The notes under the pieces were generated by a model. The model worked only from the letters and a program-made list of their open reading frames with translations, had not been told where the DNA came from and did no database searches. Shown here piece after piece: positions 1 through 13,800 of a stretch of DNA of 64,000 nucleotides; the stretch's first letter is position 1; every line of letters starts with the position of its first letter. The stretch spans positions 8,038,324 through 8,102,323 of the forward strand of contig NC_088299.1 in NCBI RefSeq assembly GCF_032854445.1, read 5' to 3'. This stretch comes from Liolophura sinensis. Its lineage: Eukaryota > Mollusca > Polyplacophora > Chitonida > Chitonidae. The position numbers were made by a program, and so were the translations under genes.

Positions 1-1642
1 AAACAATTTTATTAATTTAGCTCTTCCTTCACTCAATGAGTCAAACCTATATTTTCCAACATGTACTTTCATCATAAATACAGACAAAAAAATTGGATAC
101 TTTTTGTCTAATAAATAAATGCATCCACTTCTCATCTCATTTTCATAATCTACATGCACCACTAGAATCTGAGCACTACAAAACCTTTCATTTGGCTGAG
201 AAATGATTACTGATCAATGTTATCTAAATTCATTTCATTTTGTGCACAATTTCATCACTGCTGCGAAATGTCAGACTGAAATTTACCATCTCAGGAATGA
301 CTCCAGGTTGGAATATTGCTCGCCTACCATTATAAAGTTCAGATAAAATCAATCCATTAGACACAGGTGTGAAATGAGATTTTGAGCCTTAATCTTGATG
401 CTCCACATGAAATCGAATATAGGTCACAAGCTCAGAATCTAGAGCAGACTGACCTAAAAGTGAAAAGGTTACCTGATTCTTTTTACTTATCTCTGTCAAG
501 CTTTCTTTTTAATGGTGCACTTGACCAGCCATTCATGATTTTATCTCCAAAAAAACCCCACACTACTCTTCGTTTACATTGTATGAGATAAGTCAAACTT
601 CCTGTGTTACTACCAAAGTGGTGGTAGTTAAGACATGGCTCAGTTTAGTACTCCTAGTAGACAATTGCAGAGAAATGCCAAGTTCAGCCGTAGCACAGTT
701 ACAACCGAGACCTTTGACTTCAGCTGGAGCTCGAGGATACCCTAGTCAAACATACATGTACAAGAGTCTCTTCAGCTGACCTCATTAATCAAGGGTTTGT
801 GGTCCCAAGTTACATGATCACCTATTTTTGAATGAGGTATTGAAACAGTCCTTTTCAAGGTGGGTTGCTGATACATGTACTCATAAACACACAAAACTGT
901 AACAAAAGGATTAAGATTGTTTCTACACGTACATGCATGACTGAATTCATGCAGAATACATGTACATGTAGTGGATATGGAATTCCAGTATTTTTTAAGA
1001 GGTACCCTTTTTTCCAAAATTCAGGATCATTTGGAAATATCTTTATAGCCAACCAATTTGTATCCAATTCTTTTTTCACTTGTCTGAGAAAAACTTTGCT
1101 GTGCGAGCAACCAGAGCAGAGATTTTTCTAGGCCTGAAGCCGACATTTAACTTCATGTCTACACCTTCCAATAAACAATCAGTAGAGCAGGTTTTCCAAT
1201 CTGAGAGAATAATGTACTTTTTTTGCCTCCAAATTTCATCCGAAAAAGTGCATTTTTAGAGGCAAACGGAAGACGAAAAGTATTAAGTTTTACTTTTGCA
1301 ACTGAAACTTATATTTTTCCAGTGAGATACTCACGTACTTCTATCTCCCCCACCCCCTCCTCCCAAAAAAAGAAAACTTTTAGAAACACATATTTCGATC
1401 AACAGAACTCTCAGAGATTGACAGAAGCATTACTTATGGATAACAATTTCTGGATTTATTGTTATCCATAAGTAATGCCTCTGTCAATCTATACCATCCC
1501 AATTCCTAAATGCCTCTGAAAGAAGAACTCTCAGAGCTAGGCAAGGTAACTTTAATAGTCCTGGACAAAATTGTAAATTGAATACAAATCCTTAACCAAC
1601 ACGCTCTGTCAGACAAAATTTTAACGGGTGCACAAAACTCAC
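1..1642. other. SNRK intron sequence
   Basis: Non-coding under this gene model. It holds TACATGTA palindromes near 753, 872 and 957-970 and a strong hairpin at 1415-1490. No further SNRK exon is visible on the minus strand. Confidence 0.7.
1415..1490. repeat. 33-bp inverted repeat (hairpin)
   Basis: The arms 1415-1447 and 1458-1490 are reverse complements with one mismatch, around a 10-base loop. The left arm starts AGATTGACAGAAGCATTA. A direct repeat, AGAACTCTCAGAG, lies beside it near 1404 and again near 1527. It may be a small foldback element or a local inverted duplication. Confidence 0.85.
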
Positions 1643-1849
1643 TGTAAGATCTCCTCTTTTGAGGCGATGTTTCCATCGACCATGCGCTGAATGACATAGC
1701 TGTGGTCATCCTCTGACAGGTGCTCACGTGACACGAGGGGCATGATAACCGGGGTGGCTGTGTCGCCTAGGTTAATCCACGGGTGGTTCAGGATCTCCTC
1801 CAGGGACCAGCGTAAACTTGGTTCACGGATCAACATTTTTGATATTAAA
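1643..1849 (-). CDS. SNRK: SNRK coding exon 3
   Basis: It encodes [28 protein letters not shown] and the first half of the UBA domain. The acceptor is GTTTTCAG next to 1849 and the donor is GTGAGT at 1642-1637. The next exon, expected to resemble RYNHITATYFLLAER, was not found in 1-1636 and must lie left of the window. Confidence 0.93.
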
Positions 1850-4800
1850 CTGAAAACAAGCACCGGTGAATGATCATGCAAATTGAAGAGACATAAAAAA
1901 AGTAACAAAATCCTTCACACTTATTGTATACTTGTGCCAAATTGGAATGGTTTGCGATCTTGTAAATTATCTCTCCTGAATGGGCTGCACTCGTTTTATA
2001 TAGCGGAATGCATCCTACTATATCGTCCTTTAGTGTTTTTATACAAAAACCTTTGATACAAAAATACGAAGGGGGTAATCAACCACATATCAAACTGTAT
2101 GATGTCCTTGTGGTCATGACTAGCCCAGACTTTTAATTTAAGCTAGATAACTTTCATGAAGACGACTTCTCCAGAACTAAATTATAGTCTCCTAGCTAAC
2201 AGTTGAGTGTTCTATCCAGCACTTGTTCCACATCTGCTTAAATAACGCAGAGAAGAAGAGGTCACCAAAAGGAGTCCTAAAATCTTGAAGCATTAAACAG
2301 TTCTAGCCAATCAGAGAGAAACGAAAATCACACCTTGATTGCTGTTGTATTTTAGAACAGAAAGTAAAATAAAATGCAACTTCTGCAAGATTTAAAACAA
2401 CACATGTACCTGTAGATCCTGACATGTGATCCTGTAGTATTTCTAACCCACACTTGTACAATGTAAGTAAGTAAGTACATGTTCATGTAGTATAAAATTA
2501 CAAACATTGTTGCCTGCAGTTTAAGTGGAGTGATAAATCAGATTACATATACATGTATGCACCGTGCTGCTTGATCATTACCCATTACAGCCTTCACTGG
2601 GCGTTGTCCCTCGAGGACTACAATCTCTGATGATCATGCAATATAACTGCTAAATATACTACAGTGTAGATACTGTATCCATTATCCTGCAATATGTACC
2701 CATGTACTTCACAAACAAAAATAGACATTCTATCATAACAAGCGTATTTGCTTACACACACCAGGTATTGTTTTCCAAACACATGTAGATTAAATCACCT
2801 AACCACAACTACTACTGCCAACACCCTTCAGCATCCTGCGTGCATATTTTTCTCATTACACTGTTTCAGTTTCATGAGACTGTGAAACTAATTATGAATC
2901 CTGGACCCCGGATGTACTAAATTATCCTACTGTTTACAGAAGGCGCCAGGGACACTAAACTTTCCAGGGTTCACCAGAGGGCTATGTGTTGTGTTGATAT
3001 GCACATGTTCGTGTCAAAATTCTGGGGTCACACAGTGCGCACATTTTCTGGGTGATTAATTGTTTACTCCAAAGTGACAAAACACACTACACTGTATTTC
3101 ACCACATAACACCCAATGCCATGGAAATCACTTAAGCAAACATGACATATAGCATACAACTACCTCAAAGGGAAGGTAACTCTTCAGGTACGTAATTGTG
3201 CTATGATACTAACCTAGGGCGATCTGAAAAAATTCAAATCATCTTACATGTATGTATATTCTGATCTACACATACTCAAGCACAGAGTCAATGACAGAGT
3301 CAATCTTCAATATCTTTTTTACATGTACATGCACTTTCCTCTGAATTTTTCTTATAAGACAAATGAAAGAAGGAAATGGAGAGAGACTTACTTCCTACAT
3401 TCCCTAGACACATGACTAGGTATATTATATTTACAGTCCATAATCATAGTCAGGGTTTCACTGTCATTGGCCTCTTGGAAAGGAGGAGCTCCACAAACCA
3501 GCATGAAGAGTATCACCCCCAGGCTCCAGACATCTGAAACAAAGTAACACAGGTGGTAGAGGGGTTAGTATCAGGATGAAGATAATAGCAAAACAGGTGG
3601 TACAGGGTTTATAGTGGCATGATGAATTTAACACTAAAAGACGACAAACTGGAATAAGGAGATGATGAATATAACAGCAAATGACCAATATATTAACAGA
3701 AAAGGGTGACAAATTGGGAAAACATCATAATGAACGCAACACGAGATCAGAAAGTACAAGGATAAACATGTATGTGTATACAAGTACATGGAGCAGGAAA
3801 ACAGTCCACATAGCCACTAGTATGTTGCTGAGCATACAATGTACATGCAACAGCAAAACATGAGGTACAGGGCAATTCTTTACATTCATTTGTTTATTTA
3901 TTTGATTGGAGTTGCATGTAAATGCATATGTATGTGCCATACTCGAGAGTACATGTATTTCACCTGCATGCATATGACGGCGGCCATCATTATAGGGGGA
4001 GGAAATTATGCAGAACTCAGAGAAGGATAAGTATTTTGATGAATATAACATACAAGTACATGTACACGAGTTTCCTTACCATTAAACAGTATAAGGCCAT
4101 TCAAGTCCTTGTTTCTCTTGTTCTTATGACAACCTGCGAGAAGTGGCTTTACCATTATGCTTTACATCTCTTAATGCATACAACCTGCGGATGGTCGTGG
4201 GTTTCCCCCGGGCTCTGACCAGTTCCACCCACCATAATGCTGGCCGCCGTTGCATAAAAGAAATATTCTTGAGTACGGTGTAAAACACCAATCAAATAAA
4301 TAAATAAATCTTAATGCATAAGTAAAGCTATTCTCATGCCAATATTAAGTGAGAAGAGATATGTATATTTATATATTTATTTGATTGGTGTTTTACGCCC
4401 TACTTTTTTTTACTTTTTTGTATAAGTATATTTCACTTATACAACGGCGGCCAGCATTATGGTGGGAGGAAACCGGGCAGGGCCCGGCAGAAACCCACGA
4501 CAATCCGCAGGCTGCTGGCAGACCTTCCCACTTACGGCCGGAGAGGAAGCCAGCATGAGCTGGACTTGAACTCACAGCGACCGCATTGGTGAGAGGCTTC
4601 TGGGTCATTACGCTGCGCTAGCGTGCTAACCAACTGAGCCACGGAGGCCCCGAGATATGTATAAAAGGTTAAAAATAAAACTGATATAAAGTCCATTTAA
4701 ATCCCACTGCTGAGTATTCACTTGGCAATCTGGAAGTCAAATAAGCTCAAACCCTCTTCCTCTTTCTCATAAGTTAAAATGGCCATGTCGACAAGGTCAT

Positions 4801-7800
4801 TTGGATATTTGCCAGAAATCATAGGAAATAAAAAATACTGGTCAGAAACTGTGGTGGAAAAAAAGCTGGTTATCTTTAAACAATGCACACAAAGTCAAAC
4901 TTGCACAAAAAAATAACCAGCGTCACAGGCACTCCCATAAACACCCACATACGTGTAAGAACGCATACAGGTACAACTATGTTTACCATGCAATGTGTTA
5001 AAATGTAGTCAACTCCATCTAAAGAGAAAGACTTGATGCTTCCAATTAAGACAGGCATTCTATGAAAGGAAAAACCTGATGTGAAAGTTTGAAGACGGCC
5101 GTTCTTCTAAAGCAGAAGATAGATAGCCAAGAATCATCAATCATGCTGGCCAATATTATATGTTCAATCAAATTTTATGTGCATGAGACTGAGCTTAACT
5201 ACAGTTATGGCTTGTCCTTTCACTGAGGCAATTTTTGATTCTGACTTTCAATCATGTACCTGTATCAGTAACAATGTGACCCAGGTTAAAGCTATATCCT
5301 ATCATGTATCTTAGGTAATGTCCTCATCACTCCAGAAGCCTCCCTTGCTCAGATGGTTACAGCACTGGCTCACTGCAACTATCAATCTGCTGGCTCATGT
5401 GCTCCAATTCAGTGTATTAAAAAAAACTTGCTGTTTTGGTATGAGGTTTTCCACTTATTTATTTAAAAATCTGATTGATGTTTTGCCCTATAGGCAAGGG
5501 GTTTTTTTGTTATATGATGGTGGCCAGCCTTAAATGATGGCAGGAAATCATCCACCGCAACCACAACCATCCGTAGGTTTTGAGGTTTTTCAGGTTAGTG
5601 GTTTCCTCTTGTTTCCTTTACCCATAAACCCCTGATCACCACTAAACTTGTGAAAAAGATCATATAAACAAGTATTAAGTCAGTCCAACCATGATAGGCA
5701 TTTGTGGTTACTTCTTGCTGACAATGCTCATTGACATGTAAGTGTACAGGTACACAAATTAAGATATCCAATGTGAGTCTACAATATTACAGTTGCAAGA
5801 AACACCAGTGTTCATCAGTGCTGGGGTCACAGCTACAGTCATGGTACATGTAGGTGTAGTTGTAACACCTGAACTGATGAGTATAATGCCACCTACTCAC
5901 TCTGCCCACATGCATGTACATGTACAAGTATATGTAATTTAGAGATCCCAATGATGAACGTTACATTTTTTTTTTTCCTCTGCCACCAGACAAAACCTCC
6001 ACTCCATGTGTATTGGTACAAATTTAGAAGCTGGCCCAAGAAAAACAGATCAGACGACTTCAATGGTGGGTGCCAGAACTGAGCTTCAGGCCAGCTCCAA
6101 AAGGCACAGACCCCACCTCACAGCCCTGAGTGTCTGTTTTTCTGGCTATATTTAGCAAGGATGTTGAATTCCCGTTGGTATAAGTAAGCAGAAGCCATCA
6201 CTGGGGATATCATTGGCTGGTAATGACCTGACAGGATGCTGTAGTGTATCGTCGATGCCCAACCAGACATTCCCTTCATAGCCGAAAACAACCACTGCAC
6301 ACCAAATACCACACAGGTATTTTTAGACCTGGTTTACCAATTGAGGTTGAGAAGTAAACATCTTAACCCCTGATTTTTTGGCAACATGGTTCGATTCATA
6401 ATCTTATGTAAAGAAAAAGGGACAGACTGGCATTCTGATTACCCATAAACTGCAAGAAGTTCAACTTCAATTTTTCTTCCTCAAACAAATGAAGATAAAA
6501 GATTAAACTGTGCCAGTGATTAGCCACTAATTTCCTTAGTCATGTATTCACAAGCACCTGCAAGTAAAGCCATGCCAGTGAAAATGGCCAAGTAGCAATG
6601 CTGTACAGCAGAGAACAATGTACATGTACCTATGATTGAAGTCATGTGCAGAATGAAACCAGGTTGTAACTCACTCAAAAGTACAGTAATATACAGTTGA
6701 GTACGTAACTACGTCACATAAAATGGTGGTTAGAAAACATTACATCATGACCATGTACGCATACATGTATATACAGTACATCCAAATGAAAAAGGACTAT
6801 CGTCACTGAACATCACCAAAATCTTTGTTCTTAAATTGTAGACATGTTTGAGAATTTTTTCAAAAAAGAAAGCAACTTTGGGTATAATGAGAATAATGAC
6901 TCCTACATGCCCATGTACTTAATTCTAAGTACATTTCTATTCTTAGATATGCACATTATGACAACTTAGTGACATCCATGATCCCCCAAGCAATGTCGTC
7001 GTTGCATTACAGCACAATACAACTACTTGCCTGTCTTTCAACATGGCAGTATTTGTGTTACAGAATAAAACTATCTGTAGAATATTATTATTACTTTTTA
7101 ATTTATGTTGTTGTTGTTTGTTTGTTTCTTGTTGTAAAACAGAACGCATGTATGACTCCCAAACCCATCCAAAAACACAAATGGACAGTGATCTAATACA
7201 TATGTATTGCTCAGTGCTAAAACTGGCAGACTGACGTCATGTTGCAAAGGTGTGTCACGTAATGCTGCATCTCAAAACGTGCGTATTTGAGGTGGACTAT
7301 CACACTCCCACACCTTCTCGCTCCCAAACCAAAATCTAGGAGTGCTAATAACACACACATGACATAATCAAGAGTCTGGGGAGCATTTAATTAATTTCTG
7401 GGACAAGGATTGTGACAAACACACACACACAAGATCTCACACAAAAACAGGGGTCAGGCTTGGCCGTCTAGGACACCATTCACGTACGTGATCATAATAG
7501 AAGGGAAGAGTGGGACAAAAATATTATCTGCATGATCTGATGCTGAATGTAAATTTCCACTAATCCGAAATTGGTAATCCACCCCTAAAGCGCGTAAGAA
7601 GCACAATCATACATGTACCACAATACCAGGGTTACTACAATGTTTAGAGAGATAACACTGACCGGTCACATTGCTTGATCATGTACATATATGTAAAGTA
7701 TAAAACATGTCCTGGAAGACAGCCAGGTAAAAGACTTACTTCTACATGCACCAAGGTTGCAAACAACATTTTGCCAAATATAAACATATAATGATTCACT

Positions 7801-10800
7801 GTGTCAGGCGTATGAAGAAATCACACCATTGGCAAATGTCAGCAATCTGATCTCACTACTGTATGTTCACTCAGCAAAAGTGCATGTGCATTTAACATAA
7901 GCTCAATCCACTGCAGTATCCAGTGAAAGACAAGGCAAAAAACAGTTTACTGAAGACCTGACATTTGAATCTGATCGATCCACCTCTAAAAATAATTCAA
8001 TCCCAGACGGCTGCCATTTTAATACAATGTGTAACTGCTCCCATCAATTACCAACATCCACACTTAGACACGTTATTTCTAGCCTTACTTAAATGCTCTA
8101 GGCATTCCTTCCCCTCTACAACAGGCATGTCTCATGTTCCACAGAACCCTAATACAGCAGTATACCGTAAATGTAGATGTGAGTAAAAACAGGTGCAGAA
8201 AATTATCAATTAATACCGAGTGGGCCTGAAAATATGATAACATATTATGTAAATGTACATGTACCTCAACACCTTTCAGCCAAATTTCAGCATCACAGAT
8301 GAAATAGTAACAAAAAGCTTTCATGACAGGAAATATGTTTTTTTTCAACAAAGGCATGATCAGTCACTGGATAACAAGTTTTCGTATTATGCAAAAAAAA
8401 AAAAAAAAAAGACTGGAGAAAAAAACAACACTGGTATACAGCTGAATGGCCAGTTGCCTGTGGTCATCTACACATTGCCTGACACTCGCTCATCGGGGCT
8501 TGTGGGTCCTAATATCATCACCCATACCTAGAAAGTCCACAACATCTTATCTCATTAATTAAAGCCAATGATAGTGTCTGTATTAGCCACTGAACTCAAT
8601 TATGTGATCCAAACTTAAATGCATTTCTTAGGTATTAGGACAGATATTGTTTCTTAAATGATGAAGTTCTTAGGAAAAGCCATGCTAGCTGTCACATGAT
8701 CTGCACAGAAAGGGTTGACATGTCAATGCTGCGTTCCCATATCAAAGCCTAAATCACGAAACTACCAGCCCACAAAGAATGCCCATCTGTGTAAACTCAC
8801 GAACCAAAGTGTAAGCAATGGTCAGGTGGAAACAACGACTTGAGATGGAGTAATAAAGTTAAGCAATGGTGAAGAGGAAGCAATGCCTTGAGACGGCGTA
8901 ATAAATTTTGATGTTGCACTACTAGTACACCACTAAGGCATGCTGAAAAAAAGGAGAGCAAAATCTTCTTGCTTGTTTAAGGATCCTAGGTACATGTATA
9001 TGTACACAAAATAAGTGGCTCAACTTTCCATTTTAGCCGTTGAATATTTTTTTCAGCTGCAAGCTGAAAGATATATCGCTATTTCACTATGAACGAGTTC
9101 TTGGCCGTGTGAACAAGTCCAAATATCAAACTAGTCACAACTAAGACTGTCTATGAACCCATGCGAGAAAACAGCTCAAAAAGTTTGCCTGAAATCTGTA
9201 GCAAAATCAGTGTTGTAAATGTAAATGAGAATATCTACCTGATTTATAGTATCTGATTTATACTTATGGTTACATGTACATGTGAAGATTTACATGTAAC
9301 AAAATCTGTATTACTGTGTAATAAATAGAGTCGACATGCTGTACATTACCAAGGATTAACCTAATTCATGATAGTAAAACTGTGTTCATGTATAGAAGTC
9401 GTGTCAACTAAAAATGCTCCTTAAGCTTTTCCAGGTACAGCTAATGACTTAATCTTGCCTTGATATAAAACACGTGTTATTGGTTAGCTTTTCTGGGAGT
9501 GTTTCGAGATACATGTATGGTTTATCCACCATAAATTACATGTAACAGCTCTGAATTGTTGACCATATGATATGCAACATTATAATTCAGTTAGACTGTT
9601 TACATTTAAATCAAGATGTTTTTTGGATGAAATTTTTTAAGTATTACTATTTAATGATGCCATTTTATAGACATTTTAACAGCTTCATGAGCGTTAAAAA
9701 TCAAAATAGCACAAGAAGTAAACTATGGATGCTATTATGGTTAAAAAAAAAAGACACTTTTCACATGTTTAGTATTATGTCATTCTTCTCAAATATTTTC
9801 ATGCACAACACTTGGTTATATTCAATGAAAAAAAAGTGCCTTAAACCAGATATATTCTTAACATGTATGAAAGGATGAAAACTTATGTGAATCTGGTTTA
9901 CATGCACAATAACAGTGGCAGTTATTAGCAGGCCAGTAATTTGTCACTGTGACTGGGTATATATTTATTTCATTGGAGTTTTACATAATACTCAAGAAGA
10001 TTTATGGTGGAAGGAAACCAGTTAAAGTCACAGGGAAACCCATGACCTTCTGCGGCTGTGTCCTTAGCTATTTCAGAAACTGAAGCTGGTAAAAGTAGGT
10101 CATGGGAATCCTTCGTTTTCATGTTTTTCTTATGAGATTTCCCTCTTACCCCCCTCCCCAATAAATGCCAAAAAATCAACCATTTGAAATTTTACAAAAA
10201 CATATTTATTTTATTTTACATACATACACTTGCCATTTCAGGGCAATGTCAGAGCCCAGATTTAAATCATTAGTAAAATGCAAAAACATAAGAATAACAT
10301 TCAATAAGAAATACATTCAACAGGCTTCAATCAACCACTCAAACAACAGATTTTAATATTTACAAAGTTACAGGAGTCAAAGACATTCCCACAGTGTGTA
10401 AGGCTACACTTACCCTAAATGAACTCCCATGTTCAAATCTAGCTTCTACCACTGTATCTATAACCTGGTTATGAAGCTGCCTTATGGTAGGTTAGGAAGT
10501 TCAAGTAATGTATATGTGAAAAGGAGAGTTTCAGCTATCTGCTATATGTAACTAGTACTTTCAAGAATGGTGTTATATGTATATTAAAGAAAACATTATT
10601 TTCCCATGAACATGAATGAATTATTATGGCTCAACAATTTAGCAAGATTGCAGGTACATAACTGCGATGCATACACATAAACACGATGAAGATAAAGCAC
10701 TCACATGTACTTTGTTGAAAGAAAATCCCTTTGTTTTGCCAACTACAGGACTGTAATGAAGTAAACTTGCACAAAATCATTATCCACCATGTCTGAAACA

Positions 10801-13800
10801 TCTTAGATAACCATAAAAACCGATAATCCAATCACCCAATGAGGACAACACACAATCAAAGCCCATAGCCACTGACCAAATATCAAACCAATTATCGTCC
10901 TGCTAACGCTAACCATGGATTTTCGATTCTGGATTACCGATGTGTATTTGCTGACAGACAACTTTAATGGTCTTGTAAAACTGGGGCCAGTGTTACAGGT
11001 ACAGATCAATTCTGTCACAGGCCACTGCACGATTCCAATTCAATTCACAAACAGTCCAACTAATCCTAATATTTCTATAGATCTTAGTCAAAATGATCTT
11101 TCTCTACAGCCAATTAATCCAGGTTAATCTTGCATTTGTGAGGCTATTTGTATCATCCATCCATCCATCCATCCACCCATCAATAGTTATAGACAAGTAG
11201 TCTACTCCTCATACAGTGCATGAATGTATCTCCCCATGTTGTAGGGATGCAAGTAATCAAACATATTACAAAATGCCAAATATGTTATACTATCTCTCAC
11301 TCAGTCAATCCACAAACACCCGGAGGTGTACGCCATATTCATTCCTTCACTTAAAACACCCTGACTAATAACAGTTAACTCTAAAAAAAGAACACAAGTA
11401 AGTCAAAGTACAGGGCACATGCTCCTTTTTAAATTCCCCAGTCATCAAATGACGTCGAAAATTTCAGTTAGTCAGTCAAAAGAAAACTAATCAATCCACG
11501 TTCACAAATTGCTTGAAAGTGATACACTGTATATGATCACCTCAAGCATGTGCTCCTATAATTTCTTATGTCACCACATGCCATGTGCAATAAAGATCAA
11601 ACACTAAAATCATATTTCCAGTGAGAAGTCATTTTATGGTTGTGCAGACAGGCGTTAAAAAGTTATTGGTCAGACCTTTGTTCTTGTTCATTCATGTTTA
11701 GTGGATCAATCACACTGGGGAACTTGTAAAACTCCAAAGGTGTGAACTCATTTGTACTGTGTGCTGATAAAACATATATGAAGTACACAGGCACTGCAAC
11801 ATCACAGAGGATATAATTGCGTTTAACTGTCATTTGCACCGTCTGTGTCGTTTGTCCTCAAGTCTCCCATTAACTGAGATTTGTTCAATGAAATTCTTTG
11901 AACATCTGGCCCAAAAAGTGTCGGTTTATGCACTTAAACAATGTAGGTTCTTATTTTATTTCATGTAATTCTGTTAGGCTGCTGGCTACTCTTCCAGGGT
12001 AGCCTTGTATTAGAAAAAATAAAGAAAGCTCTGTATCAGTAATAGCCTGTTCAAGAAACTTACACCTAAACATAAAATCACTTCTAGTACATATGATTTA
12101 CAACATTTGTTCTCTGACCATGGAGTATTATGAGTTATGATTGCAGTGTTAAATTTATGCTCATTAAACATTCCTCAAGGTCAACAGCTTGTAAATCTAA
12201 ATGAAAGTACTGTGAGGCTTTAAGCCTTGATGAACCCTGCTGGCTGAGGACAATCGTATAATTGCAACAGCTGAACGTCATTAACAGCTGTTAAAAGCTC
12301 ACCTGGCCTGCCCAAAAACTATCACCTGAGAGGTGTTGAAACACAGTGTGTGCTACAAGTCAATCAATGCCAACTTTTGTTCTATTATAAGTCTTTAATG
12401 CCACATGTGCTTTAAATAACAAACAATGCTGTAAAGGTATGTGCACACTGCCATGTTGTAAACCGGTTCGACTCAGTCAACCCAATGAACATATCAAAGC
12501 CACCCTGAAACAACAAATTATGCTGACCAGTGAAATCTCAGAAGTCTATTTTCCAAAGCTTGGATAAGAAATAGATGGAATTAAAAATCAGACAAAATGG
12601 AACTTCAACTGTCGACCAACAGTCCCTATGATTAATCATTTAGCATTACATGTGTATATCAGAGAATCATTTCAAGTTCTACATCTAAGGACATATCAGT
12701 AATTTCTCATACTGAAGATTTGATCTGCTAAGTATAATTGCATATTATAATGTTACACTACATCTTGAAATGGATTGCAAATGTGTGCAAATATATGGTC
12801 ACTGTCTTTTGTCTTAAATGCTACATGTATAACAATGGGATACTTGACGCTCTGCACAGAAGGTCCAAATGACAGCAGAACGCATCGTTTCCTTCTGTGA
12901 CGTTGCAGGGCATGTGTACTTCATGTATGTTTTATGACCATGCATACACCAATAATTGTGATGTAATATAGGAAAAACAAATGAGTTCGCAGCTTTGGAC
13001 CATCTTGATACAGGCAGGAAGGAGTTTTATGAGTTCTCCATTAAAATTTATATGGCTGTAAACTGGCAGATGTTATTGCAATTCTGCAGTCACTCCTCAT
13101 ACATCATCCCAGCAGCTGCATCTATTGCTTTTCATAATGAAATCGAAAAACTACATGTATCACGGACCATAAAGTAACAGGTACACACTTACTAACTTAC
13201 TGAATATGTGTATGTAACTTAACAATGGACGTATGCACTTACTTAGCAATTCAATTCTTATGGCTTCACCCCACTCGACTGCACTTGCCCACGAAAATCA
13301 ATATGACTAAAGTTTAATGAATGTTGACCTCAGTAATGCAGGACATGTACAAACATCCTCACGTTGACTCTAATATTATAGATGTTAAAGCATGGCACAG
13401 TACAGTAGCCAGGCCACATGCATCACATGTTAACACATCAACGACCAACACACGCCAGAGAAGGTTATGAAAACTACATGTTATGATCAACTAGCTACCA
13501 TGCTCCCTGCATGCACATTAATCACTCTCCTAATATTAAGGATTATACTTGGATATTTTATTTCTCTATACAATATCGGATTTGATTAACATGCTTGCAA
13601 GGAAAGAAGTGCTACAGGTAAATTTACACAATAAATGTCTGTATTGGTGTTTATTCTGCATCTTAGACGGTTGTACTCAGGCCCATGAGGTTAAACAGTA
13701 TCCTAGGTCAAACAACACAAAAAGTAAGAGGTGACACGTACAAGCACTGTGCACCACTTAGGGTAAATTTGGTAAAGTCTGTAATATAAAAGATGAATTC

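Noticed and set aside
5336-5410. tRNA-like head (CCTTGCTCAGATGGTTACAG)
   Set aside because: It resembles a SINE or tRNA 5' half but has no box B or family body after it; too weak to annotate.
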